Notes under the pieces: generated by a model
What the model was told of the DNA's origin: nothing
Databases searched by the model: none
Seen by the model: only the letters and a program-made list of their open reading frames with translations
In this document: in pieces, positions 10,338 through 19,914 of the stretch
How the letters are laid out: each line of letters opens with the position of its first letter
Position numbering within the stretch: position 1 is the first letter of the stretch
Made by a program: the position numbers and the translations under genes
From: Palaemon carinicauda
Taxonomy: Eukaryota; Arthropoda; Malacostraca; Decapoda; Palaemonidae
Direction: 5' to 3'
DNA length: 64,000 nucleotides
Assembly (NCBI RefSeq): GCF_036898095.1
Contig: NC_090766.1
Coordinates: 32,509,827-32,573,826, forward strand

Positions 10338-10469
10338 TATCGTTTCCAGAGGCCGTGTAATAGTGTTTTTCCCAAATATCTAACAAACCAGCTTATGAAT
10401 TTCCATGACACTACAGCAATGAATGTTTCAAACATTGGCCTAATTTTTGGTGGTACAATGAATTGACAG

Positions 10470-11285
10470 ATGTGCTTAATTAACCCGTTTACTCTTAGAA
10501 AAAAGAGGAACTTCTTCCCTTCCTTCAGAGCGTTTTGAAGAAGTTTTACTTAATCACGTAACTGTGACGCAGAGGTTCCCCCAACCCTCCTTCGGTGTTT
10601 ACACCTATGGCTATCCTAGTACTCCCCCCCCCCCCTTCCTTCTTGACTTCTTTCCTTCATTCCCATTGTTATTAGGCTACCGAGTAAATCCCTGTTAGGA
10701 AAGACTGTGTACTGCACATATAAAATGAGCCGGAAGAGCAATAAAATGTTTTATGGTGGTAGATAATGATTAGATGGTTAACACAAATTATCAAACATAA
10801 TAGAAGATGTTTAAAACAGGGGTGTGGAATCGCACTGAGAGATATTCTACTCGGACTCCTACAAATTTTAGATTTGCGACTAAAAAATAAAATAAAATAA
10901 AGAAATAAAATAAAAACATTAGTAGCGATAGAAAACAATTTTTTCCTTGAAAGTGATGATGAGTAAAATGTATAAGTGTCCATTTTTTTTTTTTTTTTTC
11001 ATCCCTCATAAATCTATGGTTTCCAGCAATTGGTGATAACATTATTTTGGAAAAGCAAAGCTAATGAATACTTTGATACGAGTATATCAGCTTGGCATGT
11101 AGACATTGTCAATGGATTTCTCAAAGTAAGGTTGATTGGTTCATTAATTGAAGTCTGGTATAATTCCAGTGAAAAAGTCGCAATATTTGTCACATACCTT
11201 TTAAGTAACAAAAATAGGTACTGGTACTTATAACGTAAATAAATATATAAAACTATGGGTTGAAATATAATAAATCTTATGTATG
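10470..11285. other. Interior of the nested transposon, left half: nothing coding recognised
   Basis: AT-rich, with a 12-C run at about 10623-10634, an AAATAAAATAAAG-rich stretch around 10885-10915 and a T run at 10983-10999. No transposase motifs are visible and the short open frames on either strand are not convincing. Confidence 0.5.
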
Positions 11286-11288
11286 TAT

Positions 11289-11415
<127 letters not shown>

Positions 11416-11921
11416 TTCAAAATTTATCAAATGGCTGATGTCAATGCCCTTATATGAAACATCTTTTAGAAGTCTACCTTCTAAGGAATTCAAGCTACTC
11501 TCTCTGGTGAAATTGATATGATAAATTATATCAAACAATGCTCTCTGTCATTTTCTTCCTGGCAATTGATGTATCGAGTAACCTGTGTTGTATGGAAGAA
11601 TGAGTCCTACGGCTTAACCTAAAGAAAACTATAATTCTATTGCTTTACCAACACTCGCTTGAAGTGCGAAGTGTAGGGTTAGCATGGCTTCTTTCGTCTC
11701 CTGTCATAAGTCTCATTCTTGATCTTCAATGTAAGTGAGTGGGTAAGATATAAAACGTTGGTCTTGTGTTTAGGTAAAGTCTAAAGTCACGAATCACATT
11801 ACCAGGTATGCTGAACTTTTACTGACAAAGAATTTCATATTGCTTGGGGTAGGTCATATGACAATTATCTATGGAGTTAAACAGGCGTTTAACAATTCGG
11901 GGGATGGGAGGTACAGGGGAA

Positions 11922-12360
11922 GAAACGTTATAACAACGTCACTGAGGGACGTCATCACTTTTGCGAATGTGTGGGTGGCTAAGACTGGCTTTAGCCTCAT
12001 TTTCTTAAGTAAAAAAGTTAATGAAACTTAATTGGTAATGCACAGTATTTCCCAAAATTAGGCCATTGTATGAAGCGCTCCCTTCTTTGATATCATGGAA
12101 ATCCATCAGTTATTTTAGGAGTTATTTAAAAAAAACACTAGAAACGTTATAACAACGTCACTGAGAGACGTCATCACTTTTGCGAATGTGTGGGTGGCTA
12201 AGACTGGCTTTAGCCTCATTTTCTTAAGTAAAAAAGTTAATGAAACTTAATTGGTAATGCACAGTATTTCCCAAAATTAGGCCATTGTATGAAGCGCTCC
12301 TTTCTTTGATATCATGGAAATCCATCAGTTATTTTAGGAGTTATTTAAAAAAAAACACTA
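11922..12360. repeat. Recent tandem duplication of about 220 bp in the nested transposon
   Basis: Copy A 11922-12140 and copy B 12141-12360 both begin GAAACGTTATAACAACGTCA and end with an A run and CACTA. I see only three differences by eye: GAGGGACG versus GAGAGACG, CTCCCTTC versus CTCCTTTC, and one extra A. The duplicated piece is the subterminal part of the right inverted end. Confidence 0.92.
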
Positions 12361-12381
12361 TTACACAGCCTCTGGAAACGA

Positions 12382-12482
12382 TATTAGTCTATTTTTAATT
12401 AGGCTGTGGGCCCAGGGATCGAAGGTCCAGCGATCCCTAAATAGCTGTAGTCTCCCTCCTACTGGAAGTATCTTACTTCTGC
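12382..12482 (-). pseudogene. DIRS RT, N-terminal piece cut off by the nested transposon
   Basis: Minus-strand frame ILPVGGRLQLFRDRWTFDPW then AHSLIKNRLI, ending at the TA target of the insertion. The VGGRL, WxxDPW and LI box is the characteristic start of DIRS RT. It overlaps the end of gag (stop 12473-12475) in a different frame, the usual gag-RT overlap. It continues in the same frame at 10337 once the transposon and one TA are removed. Confidence 0.83.
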
Positions 12483-14434
12483 TGTTGTGGACCTGAGGCC
12501 TTGCCTCCTTGACTGCGTCCTCCCCTGTATCCCCTTCCTCTTGAAGGGCGTCTAGAAGAACCTCTGGCTGTTCCTCTAGCTCTCAAACGAAAGGAAGAAG
12601 TCTACCTTTTGAAGGCTGGGTTAAAAACTGGCGACTGTGTCGCCGCTTGTTGAGGTACCAGCTGGTACATGGTTGGAGGTTGTGCCACTATCTGAGGCAC
12701 CGCAGTCACAGGAAGTTGTTGTTGATGTTGCTGTCGGTAGGGTTTAGCCGGCCGAGAGGATGGCCTAGGCTTTTTTGTCTTCCTCTTGGGTTAGGGACCC
12801 TCATCCGGAGAAGACTTTCTCTTAAGATCTAAGCCCCACTTTTTGAGAAGGTTGCTATTCTCTGTGGCGACCTTGTCTACTACCTCTTTAACCACTTCAT
12901 TGGGAAAGAGGTCTTTACCCCAAATACGAAAGATCAGTTTCCTCGGTTTGTGCCTCACCGCAGACGAGGCGAACACGAACTCTCTACAGGCTCTCCTAGC
13001 TTTAATAAAGCTATAGAGATCCTTCGTAACTGTGGCCAGATGGGTTTTGGCCACAACCATGAACATGTCCTGGTTCTTGGGGTCACTTGCCATCGTTTCT
13101 AGTGTCGTTTGCAACAACATCGATGCCGCAAGTCTTTCCTTTGTCTCTTGCTCTCTACGCAAGAGAACCTCCGACAGTTTTGGAAGTGCCTCACCGAACT
13201 GGGGTTCAGCAATATCAGCTTCCAGCTTCCCGACTGAGAAGGTAAGGTGTACGTCCTTCCAGTCTTCTTGGTCCAAGGGCAAGGTCAGAGATAACGGCTT
13301 ACACTCCTACAAGGAGGGTCATGGTTTCCCTGCCTCCACTGCCTTTAAGGCTGCCTTGTATCCCTTTTCCAGGAAGGGAAAGGCTCCGGTAGGAGAGGCC
13401 ACAAAGGAGGGAAGCTTCTTACTCAAGGCGGGCACCTTTGAGTTAGTAAGGCCCCTCTCTTTTATCGAGCTCGCTAGTAACGTCTGAGCTTTACTATGGT
13501 AAAAATCTATGACCTCCTTCGGCTCCGTCTCCTCCTTTGAGGCTGGCTCCTTCCTAAGATGGACATAGCAGTCCAGATAAGAATCTTTGTTGAGCCAAAA
13601 TTCCACTTCTTCCAGGGGAATTGCTCCCAGCTTTTCTGAGAACATGATCTTCCCGGTTGTCATTGGCATGTGTTCGGCATACCTCCAAGGATTGGTATCC
13701 GAGCACAAAGGAAGATCCTTCACGCTGAGCCGCTTCTGGGGCCCACGTGATGCTGCAAGTTTACGTATCTCCAGTTTCATTGCAGCTTCCTTCTCATCAT
13801 TCTTCCTTTGAATTTGTTGGATCATCTCAACAATGGAAGAAAGAGTCCTTCCCAGTTCATCTGGGATAGCAGACGATGTAGAAGGAACGGGTTCTGAGTC
13901 CGGAACCGATGTAACCGACACTTCGTCGATTTCTTCCTCTTCTACTTGAGGAGCCTGGAACAGCTCCTCCTCCTGACCATCTCCTACAAGGTTCTTCTCA
14001 GTAGAATCCGACACCTCCGACATCCTATTGTCCAATTGGATGTCTGGAAGGGCGGCCAAGATTTCAGAATCTACCGGATTCTGGGCAGTTGGTATCTCCA
14101 CCTGAGGCTGGGGGATGATTGCATCAGCCGATGCTTTAGGAAAAAGGTAGGCCCTCATCTTCTCATTTGGGAGGTAGGGGCCTGAGGTGTTTATCTGAAA
14201 ACCCCTCACCCAGGATCGTAACATTTCCCTGGCAGCATCCCTTGACTCCGTCGACTTAGGGTCGTCAAAAGCCTCGGTAATCAGGTTAGAACAAACTGTA
14301 CAAACCTGAGGGTCCCAATACCGGAGATCACCTCTGGAGGCTGCGCATGCTGCGTGCCTCCTGCAAAGTTGATGTCCACAGAAGTTCTTACTACGGACAT
14401 TACAGAACACACTCCCGCACTTCGGATGATCCTC
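12473..14434 (-). pseudogene. DIRS gag-like protein, four in-frame stops
   Basis: The putative structural, nucleic-acid-binding protein of the element. A single minus-strand frame runs from a probable splice acceptor at 14435 to TAA at 12473-12475, about 654 codons. The N-terminus is rich in Cys and His (HPKCGSVFC, FCGHQLCRRHAAC, VCTVC), like a zinc-binding finger. Next come GPYLPNEKMRAYLFPK, an acidic middle (EEEEIDEVSV), a predicted coiled stretch near SIVEMIQQIQRKNDEKEAAM, and helical segments around ARRACREFVFAS. The C-terminus is Q-rich then RG-rich (RARGTARGSSRR, GRGYRGGRSQGG), fitting RNA binding. In-frame stops are TGA 13319-13321, TAG 13307-13309, TAA 12791-12793 and TAG 12602-12604; the TGA and the TAG codons could each arise by one transition. 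Otherwise no frameshift is needed. Confidence 0.85.
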
Positions 14435-14449
14435 CTGTAAAGAGAAGAA
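14435..14449 (-). promoter_or_regulatory. Possible 3' splice site before gag
   Basis: On the minus strand a pyrimidine-rich run TTTCTTCTCTTTACAG ends at 14435, directly before the Cys/His-rich gag segment that has no ATG in its own frame nearby. Introns have been reported in some DIRS elements. The gag frame stays open a little upstream, so an unspliced start cannot be excluded. Confidence 0.4.
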
Positions 14450-16620
14450 AAATCCATGAGTATCAAGTGAAGACTTTCACTTATATTGAAACATTTAGCT
14501 TATAGAAAAGCTATAAAAGAAAGAAGGAAGGACACATACTTGTATTTCCTGTCCAGTCAATTGCTGAAACCTCCCGAAATATTAAAACTAAGGTTAATTC
14601 TATTCTAGAATACCTTATGTAATTTCCTAAACGGAAATTTAAGGTGTAGTTCACACCTTGAGATTAAGTTTTAATATACGGGATAGAAAGAATACAGAAA
14701 GAACTTACTTTCTATATATTGTACGGTCTCAACAAAAGGCTGTACAAGATAACATTAAGTATGATGAAGAACTTTAGTGTTATCACAAACTCTGTACAGC
14801 AGTTTCTACTTATGTAGTGTGTACTACACTACAAACATAGCAACTACTGTACATCGCATGCTGTTGTGCCGGCCGGCATCTACCCCTCTATAGTTCAAAA
14901 ATATACTATTTTTAACTAATAGGCGGCAGCCCACTGATTCGCAAATATGTGCCGGACGGCAATCATTGCCAGCCGGTAATCATTACCAGCCGACAGCTGA
15001 AAACACTAATACCCGGCTGCTGGCCGCTAATCGTAGTGGCCAGCAGATTCGGGCTGTGTTTCCACTGCCGGCAGGCAAAGGTAATAATACCCATACCCGC
15101 CGACAGTAGCCAAGAACCAGAGAACCTCCACCTGCCCGGCTGTCGGCTGTTAAGCCGGCAGCCGGGTTAGGGGTGCAACACAATAGTCAGAGAAACAGTA
15201 TGGATGTAAGGCTATAAGGCGGCATTGCCATACGACCTTCCATCCAGAAAGAGTGAACTTATGGAAGGGGAGAATGTAGCATTCAGGCTTCCAAAGAATC
15301 CATAGCCTGCCGCGCTCTACCGGCAGACATGGAAGGGAGACCAAGGAAGGTCTGGGGTTCACTCTGCAAAGAACAAAGGGTCTCTGCCGGCTGACACGTA
15401 ATGCCAGCCGGCACAGAGCTGAGCCGGTCCTCCATCCTAACTTACACTAGGTACGGAAGTAGGACTGCGGCCAAAAGAAAATAAAAGAAAGAGAGGTGGG
15501 GAAGGGATAAGGGTCCTATAGACTTCGTTCTAGCAAAAGACACACTCAGCAGTTAGGGAAGCTCATCCTAACCTAGAGTTGTCTATTAGGGAGGAAGACT
15601 GGCAATACTTGCTATCCTCCTCCCAACCAGAACAAAGTTAGGTGAAGTTATTTCGCCGGGCAACAGAGAAAACTCATTCTCCAGCCCGAGAAAAACAACA
15701 CAGGACAGTCTGCTAGGCCACTAGAGGAAGGAATCATCTCTTACAGAATCCTTCCGACATGGACTAGGGAAGCAAAGCTTCCTATGTCTGCCCCTAACCT
15801 AGCAAAGGAGACTCATTCTCTATGCTAGGAAGAAGCAGACCACAGACTAGAAACTCTGATGTTCTGCCCTAACCCAAAAACCAGTCACTCTGGTTATTAG
15901 GTCAGGACAGACATATCCTAGAATAGTTATACCTGAATTATTATACAGATAGAACCACTAGGATTAAGCCAAAGGCTTACAGAGGGAGAGAGGGATTGAA
16001 CTTAGCCTCCGGAGGAGAAAAGAACAATCGGGGATGTGCGAAAGTATACTACTGTACCTAGATTACTGGACTAGGTGAGAATCGATTACCTAATTCACCG
16101 AAACTCTCTCGTATACAATCTTGGAAAACACATTCAACAATATCTTACATGTATAAAATATTTGCCTATAGCTTCAATAATATAACACTCGGAAAAACTT
16201 ATATCATGCATGAAAGTACTAGGGCCAGACGCCTAGGCTACTAAGCCTCGCGAAGGACAAGATCGGTTACCTAAATCACCGAACTAAAAACTGACGGTAT
16301 AATATAAGCATTCCTAGAGGAGCTAAATAGCTAGATTATTAAAGCATAACAAACCGGGAACGTCGCTCTAGCTAACTAAATGACTCATAAATAGCGAGCG
16401 ATAGCATCCAGGATACCTCCGGTAGGCAACAGCTCTTGTTTACGCTAATATCACTTTTGATTTAATTCAAAACGACAAGAGCTTACATTTATACATAGTA
16501 AAGATAATACTCAACTTTCCAGAGGCAAAAGAGGCCGGAAAAGTCATCAAAATGTTGAATTAAATCCAAAATAACGAGAGAACACAAGGGAAAACACCGA
16601 GTAGTAGAGCTACACGAAAA
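14450..16620 (-). other. DIRS 5' leader, non-coding
   Basis: About 2.2 kb between the left inverted repeat and gag. No coding frame has recognisable domains. It is less AT-rich than the surroundings in its middle part, where the GCCGGC cluster lies (14866-15428). It presumably holds the promoter and any first exon of gag, but I cannot place a start site. Confidence 0.55.
14866..15428. promoter_or_regulatory. Cluster of GCCGGC-type dyads in the DIRS leader
   Basis: At least ten variants of a GCCGGC or CAGCCGGC core occur in 560 bp: TGCCGGCCGGCATC (14867-14880), TGCCGGACGGCA, TGCCAGCCGGTA, ACCAGCCGACAG, CCCGGCTGCTGGCC, ACTGCCGGCAGGCA, CCCGGCTGTCGGCTG, AAGCCGGCAGCCGGG, CTGCCGGCTGACA and TGCCAGCCGGCA. 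Several are self-complementary or nearly so. The density stands out in otherwise AT-rich DNA. A binding-site array is one explanation; an old GC-rich minisatellite is another. Confidence 0.5.
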
Positions 16621-17038
<418 letters not shown>

Positions 17039-17039
<1 letters not shown>

Positions 17040-17614
17040 ATAACTTCATCTCGTCTTTTACCGAGATCTTTAATTCTGCTTATAAAAACTCCAAACATTC
17101 TTACGTTTCATCCTCCCAGGATTTCTGACTTTTCCATTCCTGTTTTTTTTTTGTTCGTGTTCCTTGAATAATTGTCACAGCCTCACCTCAGCCGGTCTTC
17201 TTGCTTGGAATTAATTTTATGCTTCTCATGAATAATTCCTTCTTTCGTGGGTCGAGGGAAGAGTGGAGTAGAGCAATATCTACGACGAAAAACAGTTGAA
17301 ACATTAACACCATTTTATAGTAGACAATCTCTTCAAGGCAAATAGTGTATCTTTTTATTGAAAGTTAACTTTTTTAACAACATTTGCAGCATGTTCAAAC
17401 AAACTTTTATAAAAGGGTTGAAATCGTCTAGTGATGTTAACTATCTTGAAAACTTCCTGTTGCCTTTCATCTTTTTTTCAACAAAGACACAAACGGACTG
17501 ACGATAAGCGTAATTTTTTTTCTTAGTTCTGAATATGTCACCGAAAAAGATATTAATGTACGAATGAATCACTAATATTGCAAATTCTTCTTCTTTTGCA
17601 CAGACATCCTTACA
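17039..17614. other. Unassigned sequence, nothing recognised
   Basis: About 580 bp with no frame of note, no RNA gene and no repeat I recognise on either strand. Confidence 0.5.
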
Positions 17615-17765
17615 TTAAGATGCCGGTTGTCTGATGCTCCCTCTCCAATGCTTTCTATCAAAGGCATTTTCTTCGAGCAAACCTCTTCTCTCCATACTAT
17701 CCTTCACCTTATCTCGCCTTCTAATTCTCTGCCTTCCTCTTGATCTTCTCCCCCTAACACGTTCC
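17615..17765 (-). pseudogene. LINE C-terminal fragment, RTE-like
   Basis: Minus-strand translation gives GRRSRGRQRIRRRDKVKDSM then ERRGLLEENAFDRKHWRGSI and ends RQPAS with TAA at 17615-17617. A GRxRxRWxD box followed about 25-30 residues later by DRxxWR is a common C-terminal signature in RTE-type and related LINE polyproteins. Only about 50 codons are preserved, and a stop precedes the RG-rich box. It belongs to a different family from the LINE at 1-2036. Confidence 0.68.
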
Positions 17766-18296
17766 TTCTAATCCCTCCTCACCAATATTGCAGATTATGG
17801 CAATTTAAATCGTAGTGCTTTGCGTGATTTGATGGTATCTAAGGCACATTTATCTAAGGATAATATTCATGGAAAAGGAAAATACCTGAGGGTATTTGTA
17901 GTAGGACAAATACTCTGTTTATGAATGTTCTTAGGAATGAGAGATGGCTGAGATAAACGGCTTTTCTGAATGAGACTAAATGATCCATCTTTAAAATGAA
18001 GCCTTCTGGAAAATCTATAAATTTATATATGTTCAGCAGCTACAATATTTTACCAACAAATATAATTATTTATATCTATTATTTTCAATAAACGTAACTT
18101 TCAAAATCTCACAAAATTTTATAATAAATATTTGTGTCTAACTAACAAAGTTTTTAATCTGAACAGCTTACAACGTTCTACATACAAATGCAATTATTTA
18201 TATCTAATATTTTCAACCAATGCAACTTTCAAATTTCCCTGTGTAATAAGTATTTCTGTAACTAATTAAATTTTCAATTAACTAAAGAATAGGCTT

Positions 18297-18298
<2 letters not shown>
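17766..18298. other. AT-rich sequence with a diverged tandem duplication
   Basis: No gene. Two diverged copies of about 120 bp lie at about 18036-18157 and 18167-18281, sharing AATTATTTATATCTA, ATTTTCAA, AACTTTCAAA and TAACTAA blocks in the same order. Confidence 0.6.
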
Positions 18299-18299
<1 letters not shown>

Positions 18300-18328
<29 letters not shown>

Positions 18329-18540
18329 TATTATTATTATTATTATTTTTTTTATTTTTTTTTATTTTTATATCTATTTTCATTTTGATCATTAATATTC
18401 TCATTACTACTACTACTACTACTTGCTAAGCTACAACCCTAATTGGAAAAGCAGGATGCTATAAGCCCAAGGGCGCCAACAGTGAAAATAGACCAGTGAG
18501 AAAAGTTGATAAGAAAATAGATAAACTTTCAACACTTTCC
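18300..18540 (-). mobile_element. 5'-truncated LINE tail, same family
   Basis: TTGCTAAGCTACAACCCTAA, TTGGAAAAGCAGGATGC, AAGCCCAAGGGCGCCAACAG and GACCAGTGAGAAAAG match the reverse complement of the LINE 3' end at 1898-1996. Its tail is complex: (TAA)n changes to (TTA)n at about 18328, then T-rich sequence and (CTA)n at about 18402-18422 follow before the unique part. Confidence 0.86.
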
Positions 18541-18874
18541 CAATAATTCCATTAATATAAGATATTAAATATTCATTCCTGGCTCTGGTTCTAATCATAC
18601 AAAAGGGTTTCCTTTCCCCATCAAAATCATTCGCCCTTTTTCGTCCCCACACTTTTTTATTTCTCTCCTATTTTTTACACCTTTTCTCAAACGTAAAATT
18701 CAGGGCCGTCTTAATTAATTGTAGTCGGGGTCCTTTTAATGATATTAGCGCCTCCAGACGAATAATTAAATGGCATTTCCTTCGACAGTCAGGAAGGAGA
18801 TGTCTTTAAATGGTTATAATAATTTGTTGTTGACGGTTCGTCTTATTTTTTTTAATCAAACCATGTAAAACTAG

Positions 18875-18965
18875 AGAGGCAGTCAGTAGAACGCAGACCT
18901 CCACCGTGACAGATTATTTTTCGACCATTTGCTCGACTTTGACCTTGACCTTTGACCTTAACATT
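18875..18965 (-). repeat. Dispersed repeat with TGACCT half-site cluster, inverted copy
   Basis: At 18937-18960, CTTTGACCTTGACCTTTGACC carries three TGACCT half-sites spaced 1 and 1, the inverse of the clusters at 5620-5640 and 5764-5794. Upstream GTAGAACGCAGACCTCC may belong to the same repeat. No coding content. Confidence 0.55.
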
Positions 18966-19014
18966 TATTAATTGGCGCGGATAGGGTGTTTGGAGGAGTC
19001 TATAGGTCTACTTG

Positions 19015-19187
19015 CTATATCGGCAGCCATTACCTGGCCCTCCTTAGTCTTAGCTTGGGTGGAGATGGGCCTTGGGTACTGATCATATGATATATGGTCA
19101 GTCTCTAGGGCATTGTCCTGCTTGCTAGGGCAATGTCACTGTCCTTTGCATCTGCCATTCATGAGTGGCCTTTAAACCTTTAAAACG
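19015..19187. repeat. Dispersed repeat of decapod type
   Basis: I recognise, from memory only, the blocks GCAGCCATTACCTGGCCCTC, AGCTTGGGTGGAGATGGGC, ATATATGGTCAGTCTCTAGG and GCCTTTAAACCTTTAAA as a repeat that is very common in shrimp and prawn genomes. It has an internal duplication (CTAGGGCATTGTCCTG at about 19106 and CTAGGGCAATGTCACTG at about 19126). Whether it is a SINE or a LINE 3' end I cannot tell. Confidence 0.55.
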
Positions 19188-19313
19188 ATACTTAAACCTT
19201 TTTATGTAATTTAGATTTTAATGAAGACTCGAAGAGAAATGTTGCAAGTATAGTATAGGTGCAAGTTTGCAAAAAATTCATACAAACTTTAATATTACTT
19301 AGTATCTATATTG

Positions 19314-19409
<96 letters not shown>
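19314..19409. repeat. (AT)n microsatellite
   Basis: Pure (AT)n of about 95 bp, 40 bp before the (ATT)n tail of the LINE fragment that leads into the satellite. Confidence 0.97.
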
Positions 19410-19412
<3 letters not shown>

Positions 19413-19448
19413 ACCCTTCTGAAAGGGGATCTTGTCATCAAAGCCTGA

Positions 19449-19512
<64 letters not shown>

Positions 19513-19620
19513 GTCTAAGCTAAAACTTCAGTTGGAAAGGCAGGATGCTATAAGTTCTATAAGGGGTCTAACAGGGAAAATTGACCGGTAAGGAAAATAT
19601 AGGAAATAAGGACACTGCTA
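19449..19620 (-). mobile_element. LINE 3' tail at the root of the satellite
   Basis: (ATT)n at 19449-19512, then GTCTAAGCTAAAACTTCAG, TTGGAAAGGCAGGATGCTAT, GGGTCTAACAGGGAAAATTG and GGTAAGGAAAATATAGG. It is the same LINE family and orientation as 5931-6170 and 18300-18540. Unlike those, it does not stop but flows without a break into tandem units. It defines the left edge of the array and its polarity: the array reads as a minus-strand LINE 3' UTR, with the LINE's own 3' end on the left. Confidence 0.88.
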
Positions 19621-19830
19621 GTAGTTTGCCGGAATGTACCATAGAGCTTCAACGGAGAAAATAGCCCAGTAAGGAAAGGAAAATAAGAAAACAGCTAGAA
19701 CAATGTGCCTGAGTGTACCAATGGTCTTATACAGGGAAAATAGTCCAGTGAAGAAAGGATAGGAAATAAGGAAACACTATGTCTGAGTGTACTAAACGGC
19801 TCTATCAGGGAAAATAGCCCAGTGAGGAAA
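19570..19830. repeat. Transitional satellite units, still LINE-like
   Basis: Three to four units of irregular length (about 71-83 bp) precede the regular array. They start near 19570, 19650, 19730 and 19800. They keep LINE words the core has lost (AAAATAGCCCAGTAAGGAAAGG at about 19658-19679, AAAATAGTCCAGTGAAGAAAGG at about 19737-19758) and have GTGCCTGAGTGTACC or GTCTGAGTGTACT where the core has GTGAAAGATTGTACC. By 19806 onward the unit has its mature form except for a GATATG/CAATATG difference. Confidence 0.85.
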
Positions 19831-19914
19831 AGATATGAAATAAGGAAACAGCCAAAACAGTGTGAAAGATTGTATCAAAGGACTCCAACAGCGAAAACAT
19901 CCCAGTGAGGAAAC

